From NCBI RefSeq assembly GCF_910593845.1, contig NZ_CAJVAS010000008.1, forward strand, positions 62,001 to 126,000: a stretch of 64,000 bases of DNA, given 5' to 3'. The stretch is from Paenibacillus solanacearum. Lineage in GTDB: Bacteria > Bacillota > Bacilli > Paenibacillales > NBRC-103111. Below, piece by piece: positions 33,610-42,021 of the stretch. The notes under the pieces were generated by a model. The model had not been told where the DNA came from. It saw only the letters and a list, made by a program, of their open reading frames with translations, and made no database searches. The position numbers and the translations under genes are program-made. The first letter of the stretch is position 1. The number at the start of each line of letters is the position of its first letter.

Positions 33610-34881
33610 ATGGTCTGGATCAGTACAACGAAACGATTCCGCGCAGCGTCCGTCGCGCGGATCCTGTTTGTATGTCTGCTGACGTTCTGTATTTCGAACG
33701 TTACGCAGGCTTATGCACAGGAACAGCAACGATTTTCCGATATCAAGGGGCATTGGGCGGAAGCGACCGTCAACCGTCTGGTCGAGCAGGGGATACTCGA
33801 CGGCTTCCCGGACGGCACATTTCGGCCGGATGATCCGGTTACAGCGGATCAATTCGTGAAGATGCTTCTATTATCGTATACGAACGTATACCCCAACGGC
33901 GAACACGCGTGGAAGAAAGAGTTCATGCAATCACTGAGCGCCGCGAGCCGCGGCATTCTGGAGCAGGATTACCGCGATTTTAATTTCCGGCCGAGCCTGC
34001 TCGGCTATTGGGCGAAGCCGTTCATTGATCTGGCGAACGACCTGCATTTCATCAATAAAAGCCAGTTCGCCGATTTCAAAGCGAATTTGAAGCGCGAGCA
34101 GGTCGCAGAAATCATCTATTATACCGTGAAGGAAACGGAATATACGGAAGATGAGACGCTCAGCCTGAAGAGCGCCAGCACGTTGGGCGATTTCCTGAGC
34201 TTGAAGGAACGGGAGAAGCGGTTTGTAGCTGAAGCGTACGGCAAAGGTATTATGGAGGGCTATCCGAACGGCTATTTCGGCGCAGGACAGCAGGTGACGC
34301 GTGCCGAGTCGCTGACGATTCTGGACCGGATTACCAACAAATCGAAGCGCGTGGCGACTTCGCTTGCGGCCGTGCCGCCGGGTCTTGAGGTCATCGTGCC
34401 GACGAAGGACGGCCATTACAAAAAAGTCGTGTTCCCGACGGCCAAGATGGCCGAGGCGTACAAGGTGCTCGGCGAAGCGGCCAAGCTGCGGGGTACGAAC
34501 TACGATCTCGTCGAGACGACGGCGAAGCTGTACAAGGATGCCGAGACGAAAGCGAAAGACGTGAACCGCACGGCGCTGACGAGCGGCAGTTGGGAAGAAG
34601 CGTCGCTGTGGATCGAGCCGGAATACCGCACGTACGGTGTCACCGTTCATGTGCAGAGCGGTGTGCTCGCGCGCAATCAGGAATCGATAGATGCGTATGC
34701 GAACTATTTATTCGCGCATGAAGCGTTGAAGTTCAAGGAGCTGTTCGCCGATGTATACCGGAGGGTGGAAGCGGGCGATACCGTCGAGAACCAGACGTTT
34801 ACAATCGGCAAATACGCGGTGGAGCTGCATATCGACGCAGATACGAAGACGATCGTGTATTCGATCTTGGAAAAGATATAG
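33610..34881 (+). CDS. S-layer homology (SLH) domain protein
   Basis: A 423-residue exported protein. A basic start and a hydrophobic stretch to about residue 36 (cut after AYA) form a signal peptide. SLH repeats follow: FSDIKGHWAEATVNRLVEQG near residues 40-60 with GFPDGTFRPDDPVTADQ, a degenerate middle one, and a third with GIMEGYPNGYFGAGQQVTRAE near 215-240. SLH repeats bind pyruvylated wall polysaccharide, so the protein is wall-attached. The C-terminal 170 residues are of unknown function, with a coiled segment and a beta domain. GCGAGGTTG precedes the ATG. Confidence 0.85.
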   Translation: MVWISTTKRFRAASVARILFVCLLTFCISNVTQAYAQEQQRFSDIKGHWAEATVNRLVEQGILDGFPDGTFRPDDPVTADQFVKMLLLSYTNVYPNGEHAWKKEFMQSLSAASRGILEQDYRDFNFRPSLLGYWAKPFIDLANDLHFINKSQFADFKANLKREQVAEIIYYTVKETEYTEDETLSLKSASTLGDFLSLKEREKRFVAEAYGKGIMEGYPNGYFGAGQQVTRAESLTILDRITNKSKRVATSLAAVPPGLEVIVPTKDGHYKKVVFPTAKMAEAYKVLGEAAKLRGTNYDLVETTAKLYKDAETKAKDVNRTALTSGSWEEASLWIEPEYRTYGVTVHVQSGVLARNQESIDAYANYLFAHEALKFKELFADVYRRVEAGDTVENQTFTIGKYAVELHIDADTKTIVYSILEKI

Positions 34882-35060
34882 CGGGTAAAAGAATGCAGAA
34901 ATCGGCGGCCAAGCGGTTATAACGCAGCGAAACATGTCTAATCGCATCCGCGGCAAGCGAAGCGGGGACGTACGGCAAAGACCGTCAGCCTTGACCTTTC
35001 GCAGAGGCTCCCTTGTTGCCTGCGCTGTAACGATGATATGCGCGTATATCCGCTAGACGC

Positions 35061-35103
35061 AAAAAAGATTCAGCGCCCGAATGGGCGGCTGAATCTTTTT
35101 TTA
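35061..35103. terminator. Bidirectional terminator between the SLH gene and the permease
   Basis: AAAAAAGATTCAGC pairs with GCTGAATCTTTTTT, with a GCCC/GGGC inner stem. Confidence 0.85.
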
Positions 35104-35134
35104 TGCGACGCTGCATGCCATCGCGGCACGCACG

Positions 35135-36403
35135 TTATTCGTTCGTCAGGCCGCGCGTTTCGAGCAGCTTGAAGAACAGGCTGAGGATGATGGCGACGAT
35201 CGTCGCCAGCGCCATGCCTTTCAGCGAGAAGCTGCCGATCGTTACGGCTGCGCCGCTGATGCCGATGACGAGTACGACGCAGGTCAAGATCAGATTGGAC
35301 GCCTTGGAATAATCAACCTTCGTCTCGACGAGCATTCGCACGCCCGACGCCGCGATGATGCCGAACAGCAGCAGCGATACGCCGCCCATGACCGGCCCGG
35401 GAATCGTCGTGATGAGCGCGGCAAGCTTCCCGAAGAAGGAGAGCACGACGGCGATAACCGCTGCCCCGCCAATGACCCATACGGAGTATACGCGAGAGAT
35501 CGCCATGACGCCGATATTTTCGCCATACGTCGTATTCGGCGTAGAGCCGACAAAGCCGGAGATGACGGTGGAAATGCCGTTGCCCATCAGCGAGCGGTCC
35601 AGCCCGGGATCCTTGGACAAGTTTTTGCCGACGATGTTGCCAGTCACGATCAGATGGCCGATATGCTCGGCGATGACGACGAGCGCCGCCGGAGCGATGA
35701 TCGCCATGGCCGACAGGCTAAACTGCGGCGCGTAGAAATGAGGCAGAGCGAACCAGTCGGCGGAGGCGACGGCGTCGAATTTGACATAGCCGAGCAGGAA
35801 AGCCAGCACATACCCGCAGACGATGCCGACGAGAATCGGAATGATTTTCAAAAAGCCGCGAAACACGACCGATCCAACGACGGTAATAAGCAGGGTGACC
35901 GACGAGATGATAATCGCGCCTTTGTCCGGTGTCCAATCGGCCGCCGCGTTCGCCGGTTTGATGTATCCGGCCATTTCGGCCGCCACCGGCACGAGCTCCA
36001 GTCCGATTACCGCAACGATCGCCCCCATCGCTGCGGGCGGGAAGACGACATCGAGCCAGCCCGTCCCCGCCGAGCGGATAATGAGAGCCACCGCGATGAA
36101 AATAATACCCGATACGATAAAGCCGCCCAGCGCCGCTTCATACGATTGGCCGGAGCCGAACACGGCGAAGACCGGCGACAAGAAGGCGAAGCTGGATCCG
36201 AGAAATGCAGGGATTTTCCCTTTGCAGATGAGCAGGTACAGCAGCGTTCCGATGCCGTTCATCAGCAAGATCGTTGCCGGGTCAACCTTGAACAGCACCG
36301 GCACGAGCACCGTCGATCCGAACATCGCGAACAGATGCTGCAGGCTGAGCGGAATGCTTTGAAGCAGCGGTGGACGCTCGTCCACTTTGATTTCTTTTTG
36401 CAC
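35135..36403 (-). CDS. Uracil/xanthine permease (NCS2 family)
   Basis: A 422-residue transporter with 12-14 hydrophobic segments. Family blocks are SIPLSLQHLFAMFGSTVLVP, the FLGSSFAF substrate loop, ALVVIAEHIGHL (the conserved Glu of uracil permease UraA), and GFVGSTPNTTYGENIGVMAISRVYS. The sequence best fits UraA/PyrP-type uracil uptake. No ATG fits: GTG at 36403 gives the standard opening QKEIKVDERPPLLQ with GGGAG 14 bases upstream; GTG 36418 is possible. The single leftward gene, with udk 4 kb away, fits pyrimidine salvage. Confidence 0.88.
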   Translation of the reverse strand: MQKEIKVDERPPLLQSIPLSLQHLFAMFGSTVLVPVLFKVDPATILLMNGIGTLLYLLICKGKIPAFLGSSFAFLSPVFAVFGSGQSYEAALGGFIVSGIIFIAVALIIRSAGTGWLDVVFPPAAMGAIVAVIGLELVPVAAEMAGYIKPANAAADWTPDKGAIIISSVTLLITVVGSVVFRGFLKIIPILVGIVCGYVLAFLLGYVKFDAVASADWFALPHFYAPQFSLSAMAIIAPAALVVIAEHIGHLIVTGNIVGKNLSKDPGLDRSLMGNGISTVISGFVGSTPNTTYGENIGVMAISRVYSVWVIGGAAVIAVVLSFFGKLAALITTIPGPVMGGVSLLLFGIIAASGVRMLVETKVDYSKASNLILTCVVLVIGISGAAVTIGSFSLKGMALATIVAIILSLFFKLLETRGLTNE

Positions 36404-36585
36404 TTTCGTACGTAACACTCCCTTAACGTCAATATAGAAGATGAAAACAACCTCAACTATATTACCAGATTTTTTCACGAAAAGCTTCAAGAGATTTAAA
36501 AAAATATGCCTATTTTTTGGGTGTCCGCGTTATAATGGTACAAGGAGTTGAAACGTTTAAGCGATGAAGGGAGACGAGGATCTCG

Positions 36586-37731
36586 ATGAATCAGGGGACT
36601 GCGGACCGCAGCGATTGGCTTGGCTGGATGCGCCGAATTGGAGAACCTGTATTGGAAGCGCTGCATTCGCGCCAGCTGCGCGTCCGGATGCCGGTGCAGG
36701 CGATAACGAACGACCGCGAGCATTATACGTACTTGGAGGCGCTCGGACGGCTTATTTGCGGAATGGCGCCGTGGTTTGAGCTTGAAGGCCTGTCGGGGGA
36801 AGAGGAGAAGCTGCGCGAGAAATTCGCCGCCATGGCGAGGGAGGCGATCGATGCCGCCACCGACCCGGACTCGCCCGATTTCATGAACTTCTCGCACGGC
36901 GGCCAGCCGATCGTCGATGCGGCGTTCCTCTCGCATGCGATTGTTCGCGCCCCGCGCGAGCTGCTCGGGAAGCTCGACGATCGCGTGAAGCGCAATCTTG
37001 CCGCGTGCCTCAAGGCGACGCGGACGCGCAAGCCGGGCTACAACAACTGGCTGCTGTTCGCCGCGATGACGGAGACGGCGCTCTATCTGCTCGGCGAGCC
37101 GGACTGGGACCCGATGCGCATCGACTACGCGGTGAAAAAGCACAGCGAATGGTATCTCGGCGACGGCACGTACGGCGACGGAGCGGAGTTCCACTGGGAC
37201 TATTACAACAGCTTCGTCATCCAGCCGATGCTCGTCGATGTATTGCTGACCGTCGGCTCCAAGTTCGCCGATTGGGAGAGGCTGCTTGAGTCGACGCTGC
37301 GGCGGGCTGCGCGCCAGGCTGCCATCCAGGAGCGGCTCATCTCGCCGGAAGGAACGTTCCCGGCTATCGGCCGTTCGCTGGCCTACCGGTTCGGCGCGTT
37401 CCAGCTGCTGGCGCAGACGGCGCTGCAGGATCGGCTGCCGGACGGCGTTCAGCCGGCGCAAGTGCGTTGCGCGCTGACGGCGGTCATTCGGCGGATGATT
37501 GAAGCGCCGGGCACATTCGACGCGAACGGATGGCTGCGCATCGGCTTTTGCGGTGATCAGCCGGAAGTCGGCGAGACGTATATTTCCACCGGCAGCCTGT
37601 ATTTGTGCGCCGCCGTATTTTTGCCGCTCGGTCTCGGGCCGGAGCATCCATTCTGGCAGGGCGAAGCGGAGTGGACGCAGAAGAAGGCGTGGTCGGGGCA
37701 AACGTTTGCGATCGATAAGGCGCTGAAATAG
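36586..37731 (+). CDS. DUF2264 family protein
   Basis: A 381-residue cytoplasmic protein. It is helix-rich with the alternating pattern of an (alpha/alpha)6 barrel. NNWLLFAAMTETALYLLGE, YGDGAEFHWDYYNSFVIQPML and SPEGTFPAIGRSLAYRFGAFQ are blocks I associate with DUF2264, a family often found in polysaccharide utilisation regions and likely to bind carbohydrate. Activity is not established. GAGG lies 6 bases before the ATG. A -10-like TATAAT stands at 36532. It is a single gene. Confidence 0.78.
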   Translation: MNQGTADRSDWLGWMRRIGEPVLEALHSRQLRVRMPVQAITNDREHYTYLEALGRLICGMAPWFELEGLSGEEEKLREKFAAMAREAIDAATDPDSPDFMNFSHGGQPIVDAAFLSHAIVRAPRELLGKLDDRVKRNLAACLKATRTRKPGYNNWLLFAAMTETALYLLGEPDWDPMRIDYAVKKHSEWYLGDGTYGDGAEFHWDYYNSFVIQPMLVDVLLTVGSKFADWERLLESTLRRAARQAAIQERLISPEGTFPAIGRSLAYRFGAFQLLAQTALQDRLPDGVQPAQVRCALTAVIRRMIEAPGTFDANGWLRIGFCGDQPEVGETYISTGSLYLCAAVFLPLGLGPEHPFWQGEAEWTQKKAWSGQTFAIDKALK

Positions 37732-37958
37732 CGCGATACGTTGAGGAATGCCCGGATGGTGGCTGCGGCCGCCGGTTCGGGCAAATTCATGCTTTTACTT
37801 ATGCTGCCGTCGGACCGAGGTCGTCACTTTCCGTCTTTTTCGCAAATCCATCTCGAATGGTGATCGTTTTGATGAAAACCAGCTATTTTTCCGCATCTAT
37901 ATTTACCATATAATAGAAGCAACAGTGGTAAATAATTTAGTTGCGGAGCGTGGTTCCT

Positions 37959-38654
37959 ATGGCGAAATACGATGCGTTTGCCGATCAATATCATGAGCTG
38001 ACGACAAAGCGAGGTGTCGCGGAGACATCGGTACGGTATATTATCGATCAACTGGAGGCGCAGGCCGCGATCGCGGGCAAGACGATTTGCGATATCGGGT
38101 GCGGACAAGGGGAGTTAAGCAGCCGCTTGAGCGCGATGGGGGCGATCGTGACCGGCGTGGACGAGAGCGAAGGGCAGCTCCGCTATGCGAAGGAGAAATC
38201 CGCCGGCGTCACCTGGCTGCGCGACGATGCGATGCGGCTCGGCAAACTGCCGGACGCCTCGTTCGATGCCGTCGTATCCAGCTTGATGCTGATGGACGTA
38301 CCGGATCATACAGCGGTGTTCGCCTCCGCATGGCGGGTGTTGAAAGCAGGCGGCCTCATGATCTGGGTCGTCATGCATCCGTGCTTTCAATCGCCGTTCA
38401 GCTATCCGCTGGAAGACGGCTCGAGACGCGTGTTCCAATATGCGCCGCAATATTGGAAATCCCACGGCACCGGCACGATTCGCTCGACGCTGGGGGCGTA
38501 CCACCGGCCGCTGTCCTCTTACTTGAACGACTTTCAGGCTGCCGGATTTTCATTCATTCGCATGGATGAGCCGGGCGCAGACGCGGCCACGCAGTCCGTA
38601 CCGCCTTATTTTTGCGTCGTCGGCCGCAAAATCGGAGACACAACTGGATATTGA
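37959..38654 (+). CDS. Class I SAM-dependent methyltransferase
   Basis: A 231-residue methyltransferase. Motif I is ICDIGCGQGELSSRLS, the acidic end of strand 2 is VDES, and ASFDAVVSSLMLMDVPD with FASAWRVLKAGGLMIWVVMHP forms motifs IV and V. The Methyltransf_11 fold modifies small molecules; the substrate is unknown. The ATG at 37959 follows GCGGAGC. The last bases overlap a -35-like TTGACG that may start the sulfatase leader. Confidence 0.82.
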   Translation: MAKYDAFADQYHELTTKRGVAETSVRYIIDQLEAQAAIAGKTICDIGCGQGELSSRLSAMGAIVTGVDESEGQLRYAKEKSAGVTWLRDDAMRLGKLPDASFDAVVSSLMLMDVPDHTAVFASAWRVLKAGGLMIWVVMHPCFQSPFSYPLEDGSRRVFQYAPQYWKSHGTGTIRSTLGAYHRPLSSYLNDFQAAGFSFIRMDEPGADAATQSVPPYFCVVGRKIGDTTGY

Positions 38655-38680
38655 CGATGTTATAAGCAAGCTGATATGAT
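38651..38680 (+). promoter_or_regulatory. Candidate promoter of the sulfatase gene
   Basis: TTGACG (38651-38656), 18 bases, TATGAT (38675-38680). GTTATAAG (38659-38666) lies inside the spacer, and GTTATAAC lies just past the expected start site. Confidence 0.5.
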
Positions 38681-38688
38681 GCTAATAG

Positions 38689-38698
38689 TGTTATAACA
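38689..38698. promoter_or_regulatory. Candidate GntR operator, sulfatase promoter
   Basis: TGTTATAACA, a 10-base perfect palindrome starting 8 bases after the -10. The same core occurs at the gntR promoter. Confidence 0.45.
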
Positions 38699-38861
38699 AA
38701 CTATTCCTATTATATATGTTGGAATATTGATTTGGTGGAGCTAACCTTACCGAAAGACGCTCCGCTTGCCTTTCTGCCATGGCCCGTATAGGGTTGGCGT
38801 GAACGATGGCCGCTACGATCCAATAATTAAATTACACGCGGAAGTCGACCAACCCATTGGA

Positions 38862-38894
38862 GACGTAGGATAGAACCGGCCTATGTCTTTTTTT
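38862..38894 (+). terminator. Terminator or attenuator before the sulfatase
   Basis: GACGTAGG pairs with CCTATGTC (one wobble pair), then TTTTTTT. It is 80 bases before the sulfatase start. Confidence 0.7.
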
Positions 38895-38973
38895 GATGGG
38901 AAAGCGGATCGGGTAAGACCAAGACCATGAGCAGCGCTCAGTATTTCATGAAACCGAAGGACGGTGATTTTGT

Positions 38974-40515
38974 ATGAATATTGTATTTGCTTTCGCAGAC
39001 GATTGGGGCCGCTATGCTAGCATCTATGCGGAGCATGAAGGACCGGAATCTATCAATCATTTGATTCGCACGCCGCATGTTGACCGCATTGCCAGGGAAG
39101 GGGCGCTCTTCAAAAATGCATCCGTACCCGCGCCGAGCTGCACGCCTTGCCGCAGTTCCATCTTATCGGGCCGATACTTTTGGCAGACCGGATTAGGAGC
39201 CATCCTTCTTGGAGCCGTCTGGGACGAGCAAATACCGTCATACCCGCTTGAGCTGGAAAAGGCTGGCTATCATATCGGACACACCTATAAAGTGTGGGCG
39301 CCAGGCAAAACGAAAAACGCCCCTTATGGCGGTCAGCGTACAGCTTACTCCTCCTGCGGCAATCAATTCAGTAAGTTTTCCCACAGGGTAACGGAGCGTG
39401 CCGAACAAATTGGCGTAGATGCCGCCAAGCAAGAACTGCTGGACGAAGTTCGGAATAATTTTGACTCCTTTATCGATGTCCGCCCGGAAGGAAAGCCGTT
39501 TTGTTATTGGTGGGGCCCTACCAATACGCACCGCACATGGGAACGGGGATCAGGCAAGGCGATCTGGGGACTGAATCCCGATGATTTGCAGGGACGTATG
39601 CCCGGATTTTTGCCGGATGTTCCTGAGGTGCGGGAAGACTTCTGCGATTACCTTGGCGAGTGTCAGGCGTTCGATGCCGGACTCGGCGTTATATTGCGTC
39701 GTCTGGAGGAGCTGGGAGAGCTGGATAACACGCTCGTTGTCGTCAGCGGCGATCACGGGATTCCGGGGATGCCGAGAGCGAAGTGCAATCTGTACAATAT
39801 TGGATGCGAAGTCGCACTGACGATGCGCTGGCCGGGGCATATTCAAGCGGGCCGCGTAATCGAGGACTTTGTGAATCTGATGGATCTCGCGCCTACGTTT
39901 ATGGAAGCGGCCGGAGTTGCGGTGCCCGAATCGATGACCGGACGCAGCTTGTTGCCGGTATTGCTTGACGAGCGGAGCGGACAGGTTGACCGTGAACGTA
40001 CTTTCGTCATTACCGGACGGGAGCGACATGTTAACGAGGCGCGGGAAGGAGATCTGCCGTATCCTCAACGGGCGATTCGGACACAAGATTACCTGTATAT
40101 CATCAATTTTGAGCCGGAACGTTGGCCGATGGGCGATCCGAAAGGTCTGGACCAGCCCCATGCGGCAGCGCCGACGTATGAAGAGCTGCGATGGAACACA
40201 AGAATCGCTTACGCGGATATGGATGCAAGCCCAACCAAAGCATGGATGATTCACCATCGAAGCGAGAGCGAGGTACAACTGCTCTTCGATCTGGCGTTTG
40301 ATAAGAGACCCCGTGAAGAACTGTATGACTTGCGGAATGATCCGTACTATATGCATAATTTGGCCGATGAGCCGCAGTATACAGACGTGAAGCGCGAACT
40401 GAACGCCGCATTGATGGCCGAGCTGCGCCGGCAGCAAGATCCGCGCGTGACCGAGACGCCTTGCCGGTTCGAGCAGGAGCCGTATGCCGGGAAGCTCCAG
40501 CCTTTTCAACAATGA
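38974..40515 (+). CDS. Sulfatase (type I, formylglycine-dependent)
   Basis: A 513-residue arylsulfatase-superfamily enzyme. FAFADDWG supplies calcium-binding Asp residues 9 and 10. The maturation motif is C56-T-P-C-R-S-S-I-L-S-G-R, so Cys56 would be oxidised to formylglycine. VVVSGDHGIPG supplies further metal ligands. No signal peptide, so it is cytoplasmic and would act on imported sulfated sugars. No maturase (FGE or anSME) is visible in the window. The GntR gene downstream shares an operator-like palindrome. GGACGGTGA precedes the ATG. A terminator follows at 40673. Confidence 0.88.
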   Translation: MNIVFAFADDWGRYASIYAEHEGPESINHLIRTPHVDRIAREGALFKNASVPAPSCTPCRSSILSGRYFWQTGLGAILLGAVWDEQIPSYPLELEKAGYHIGHTYKVWAPGKTKNAPYGGQRTAYSSCGNQFSKFSHRVTERAEQIGVDAAKQELLDEVRNNFDSFIDVRPEGKPFCYWWGPTNTHRTWERGSGKAIWGLNPDDLQGRMPGFLPDVPEVREDFCDYLGECQAFDAGLGVILRRLEELGELDNTLVVVSGDHGIPGMPRAKCNLYNIGCEVALTMRWPGHIQAGRVIEDFVNLMDLAPTFMEAAGVAVPESMTGRSLLPVLLDERSGQVDRERTFVITGRERHVNEAREGDLPYPQRAIRTQDYLYIINFEPERWPMGDPKGLDQPHAAAPTYEELRWNTRIAYADMDASPTKAWMIHHRSESEVQLLFDLAFDKRPREELYDLRNDPYYMHNLADEPQYTDVKRELNAALMAELRRQQDPRVTETPCRFEQEPYAGKLQPFQQ

Positions 40516-40672
40516 ACCTGCAGCATCATTCTTCATGAGATGTTCCAGTTCTTCGATGCGACGGACCGGTGCAAGAGAACTTCGGCAATCGGTCGATCCG
40601 TCGGCCGGTCAGGCGGATCTCGCGCCCTACATACAATGCCTATATGAAAGAATGAAATGTCTACTGGACCTC

Positions 40673-40726
40673 CGGAGACGCCATATATTTGAACCCATCG
40701 GGTCAAATATAAAGGTGTCTCTTTTT
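40673..40726 (+). terminator. Intrinsic terminator of the sulfatase gene
   Basis: GGAGAC pairs with GTCTCT and inside it ATATTTGA pairs with TCAAATAT around ACCCATCGGG, followed by TTTTTG. Confidence 0.8.
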
Positions 40727-40794
40727 GCGTTTGTGACAGGGAGAATGCGAAATATTGGCGTCTGAAGTTGATATAACAATATAAAAACATAATG

Positions 40795-40929
40795 ATGTTC
40801 AGCGCCCTCTCCTACAATCGGGATGTATTCGAAGCGTTCCGAGCCGTGAAGACGGAAGGCAAGGCAGAAGTTCCGGGACGCTACGGCCTCAATGTGGAAT
40901 GGGAGGAGAATAGGCGGTCTGTCGGGTGA
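40795..40929 (+). pseudogene. Possible remnant of a coding sequence, 44 codons
   Basis: An ATG-to-TGA frame reading MFSALSYNRDVFEAFRAVKT to NRRSVG. The residues look protein-like but no ribosome binding site precedes it and no promoter is evident. It could be a relic of a larger deleted gene or chance. The family cannot be told. Confidence 0.25.
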
Positions 40930-40967
40930 ATCGATTCGTGCACGGCGTACCCGGGAGCGGGGAGCTC

Positions 40968-40996
40968 TTGATAAATGCCGGGCAACTTTGTAACAT
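40968..40996 (+). promoter_or_regulatory. Candidate promoter of gntR
   Basis: TTGATA (40968-40973), 17 bases, TAACAT (40991-40996). The palindrome CGTTATAACG begins 10 bases later. Confidence 0.5.
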
Positions 40997-41006
40997 ATTA
41001 TTAGAA

Positions 41007-41016
41007 CGTTATAACG
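41007..41016. promoter_or_regulatory. Candidate GntR operator, autoregulatory
   Basis: CGTTATAACG, a 10-base perfect palindrome between the gntR -10 element and its ribosome binding site. It shares the core with the sulfatase promoter. Confidence 0.45.
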
Positions 41017-41039
41017 AATCGATGAAGAAGGAAGACAGA

Positions 41040-41801
41040 ATGGATAAACAACCAAGGGACCCGCCAATCGGGACAAATGAAATAGACTTCAGAAGTCCGC
41101 TGCCTCTCTATCACCAGCTGCAAGAAATTATCCGCAATGAAGCGATGCAGGGAACCATCGGCGACGAGAGCGGCAAGATGCCGACCGAGCAGGAATTGAT
41201 GGAACGATTCAAAGTAAGCCGGATCACGATCAGGCATGCGCTCAAGATTTTGGAGGATGAAGGGATTGTTCGCAGGGAGCGGGGACGTGGAACTTTCCTG
41301 CAGACGAACCAGGCGGAGCATTGGAGCGGGCAGCTGCTCGGCTTCGCCGAAACGATTTCGGCTGCCGGCATGGAGCCTGGGGCCAAGATGCTTGCTTACG
41401 GATTGCGGCAGAACGTTTCGCTCGACGTGAGGACACATCTGAAGGGAACGTCGGCATGGGAGCTGAAGCGGCTTCGGTACGCGAATCAAGTGCCTATTGC
41501 GCTGGAGCAATCCTTCTTCCCTCCTGAAATCGGGAAACGGATGGAGGAGCGCGATTTACAATCCATGATCGTCTATAAATTTATCGAATCGAACATCGGA
41601 ATTTCCCTGCGCAACGGGAAGCAATGGATTAGCGCGATCAATGCGGGGAAAGAGGAAGCCGAATTGCTGGAAGTGGAGGAAGGCAGCGCCTTGCTGCATT
41701 TGGAACGCGTCATTTTTGACAGTACGCAGACGCCGGTCGAATATTTGAAGGCTGTGTACCGTCCGGACCAGTTCCACTATACGATACATCTTCATCGCTG
41801 A
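41040..41801 (+). CDS. GntR family regulator, HutC/UTRA type
   Basis: A 253-residue repressor. Residues about 15-85 are the winged helix (LPLYHQLQEIIRNEAM, SRITIRHALKILEDEGIV, RERGRGTFL). The UTRA effector domain follows, with SAWELKRLRYANQVPIALEQSFF and LHLERVIFDSTQTPVEYLKAVYRPD. UTRA domains bind sugars or sugar phosphates. Starts at 40926 and 41022 are open; ATG 41040 has AAGGAAG upstream. It most likely controls the sulfatase, answering to a desulfated or sulfated sugar. Confidence 0.88.
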   Translation: MDKQPRDPPIGTNEIDFRSPLPLYHQLQEIIRNEAMQGTIGDESGKMPTEQELMERFKVSRITIRHALKILEDEGIVRRERGRGTFLQTNQAEHWSGQLLGFAETISAAGMEPGAKMLAYGLRQNVSLDVRTHLKGTSAWELKRLRYANQVPIALEQSFFPPEIGKRMEERDLQSMIVYKFIESNIGISLRNGKQWISAINAGKEEAELLEVEEGSALLHLERVIFDSTQTPVEYLKAVYRPDQFHYTIHLHR

Positions 41802-42021
41802 CGCAAGAGCGGATATGCCGTATGGCAGCGGCTCCGAGGTGCGGCGCGAAGAAGGAGCGAGCCGCTCTCGCCGAACGCCGCCGCATCAATCGGGCTGCTT
41901 CTATAAAATACAACCGACCATCAATTATACCGATTCTCTCCGTAGACGCTCATGTTATTTTATGGTAAATTATACATCCTTAATAACACATGAACAATTT
42001 AGATAACGGGGAGCGATACGA

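Larger units (their letters stand above)
38655..38973 (+). other. Non-coding leader of the sulfatase gene
   Basis: 319 bases without a gene. It holds a candidate promoter, the palindrome GTTATAAC, a possible GC-rich hairpin around 38760-38815, and an intrinsic terminator (38862-38894) before the start codon. If the promoter is right, the transcript has a leader of about 285 bases with an attenuator; alternatively the terminator belongs to the methyltransferase and the sulfatase promoter lies after it. Confidence 0.5.
40516..41039 (+). other. Intergenic region between the sulfatase and gntR
   Basis: 524 bases. It contains the sulfatase terminator, a 44-codon possible gene remnant (40795-40929), a promoter (40968-40996) and the palindrome at 41007. 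The longer frames across 40484-40765 do not look like protein. Confidence 0.5.

Noticed and set aside
34916..34923. A third GTTATAAC copy after the SLH gene
   Set aside because: About one copy of an 8-base word is expected by chance in 64 kb, its flanks are not palindromic, and no promoter stands near it.
40484..40765. Frame of 93 codons after the sulfatase
   Set aside because: It runs out of the sulfatase end through its terminator. The product is Arg/Ser-rich without a fold pattern, and there is no ribosome binding site.
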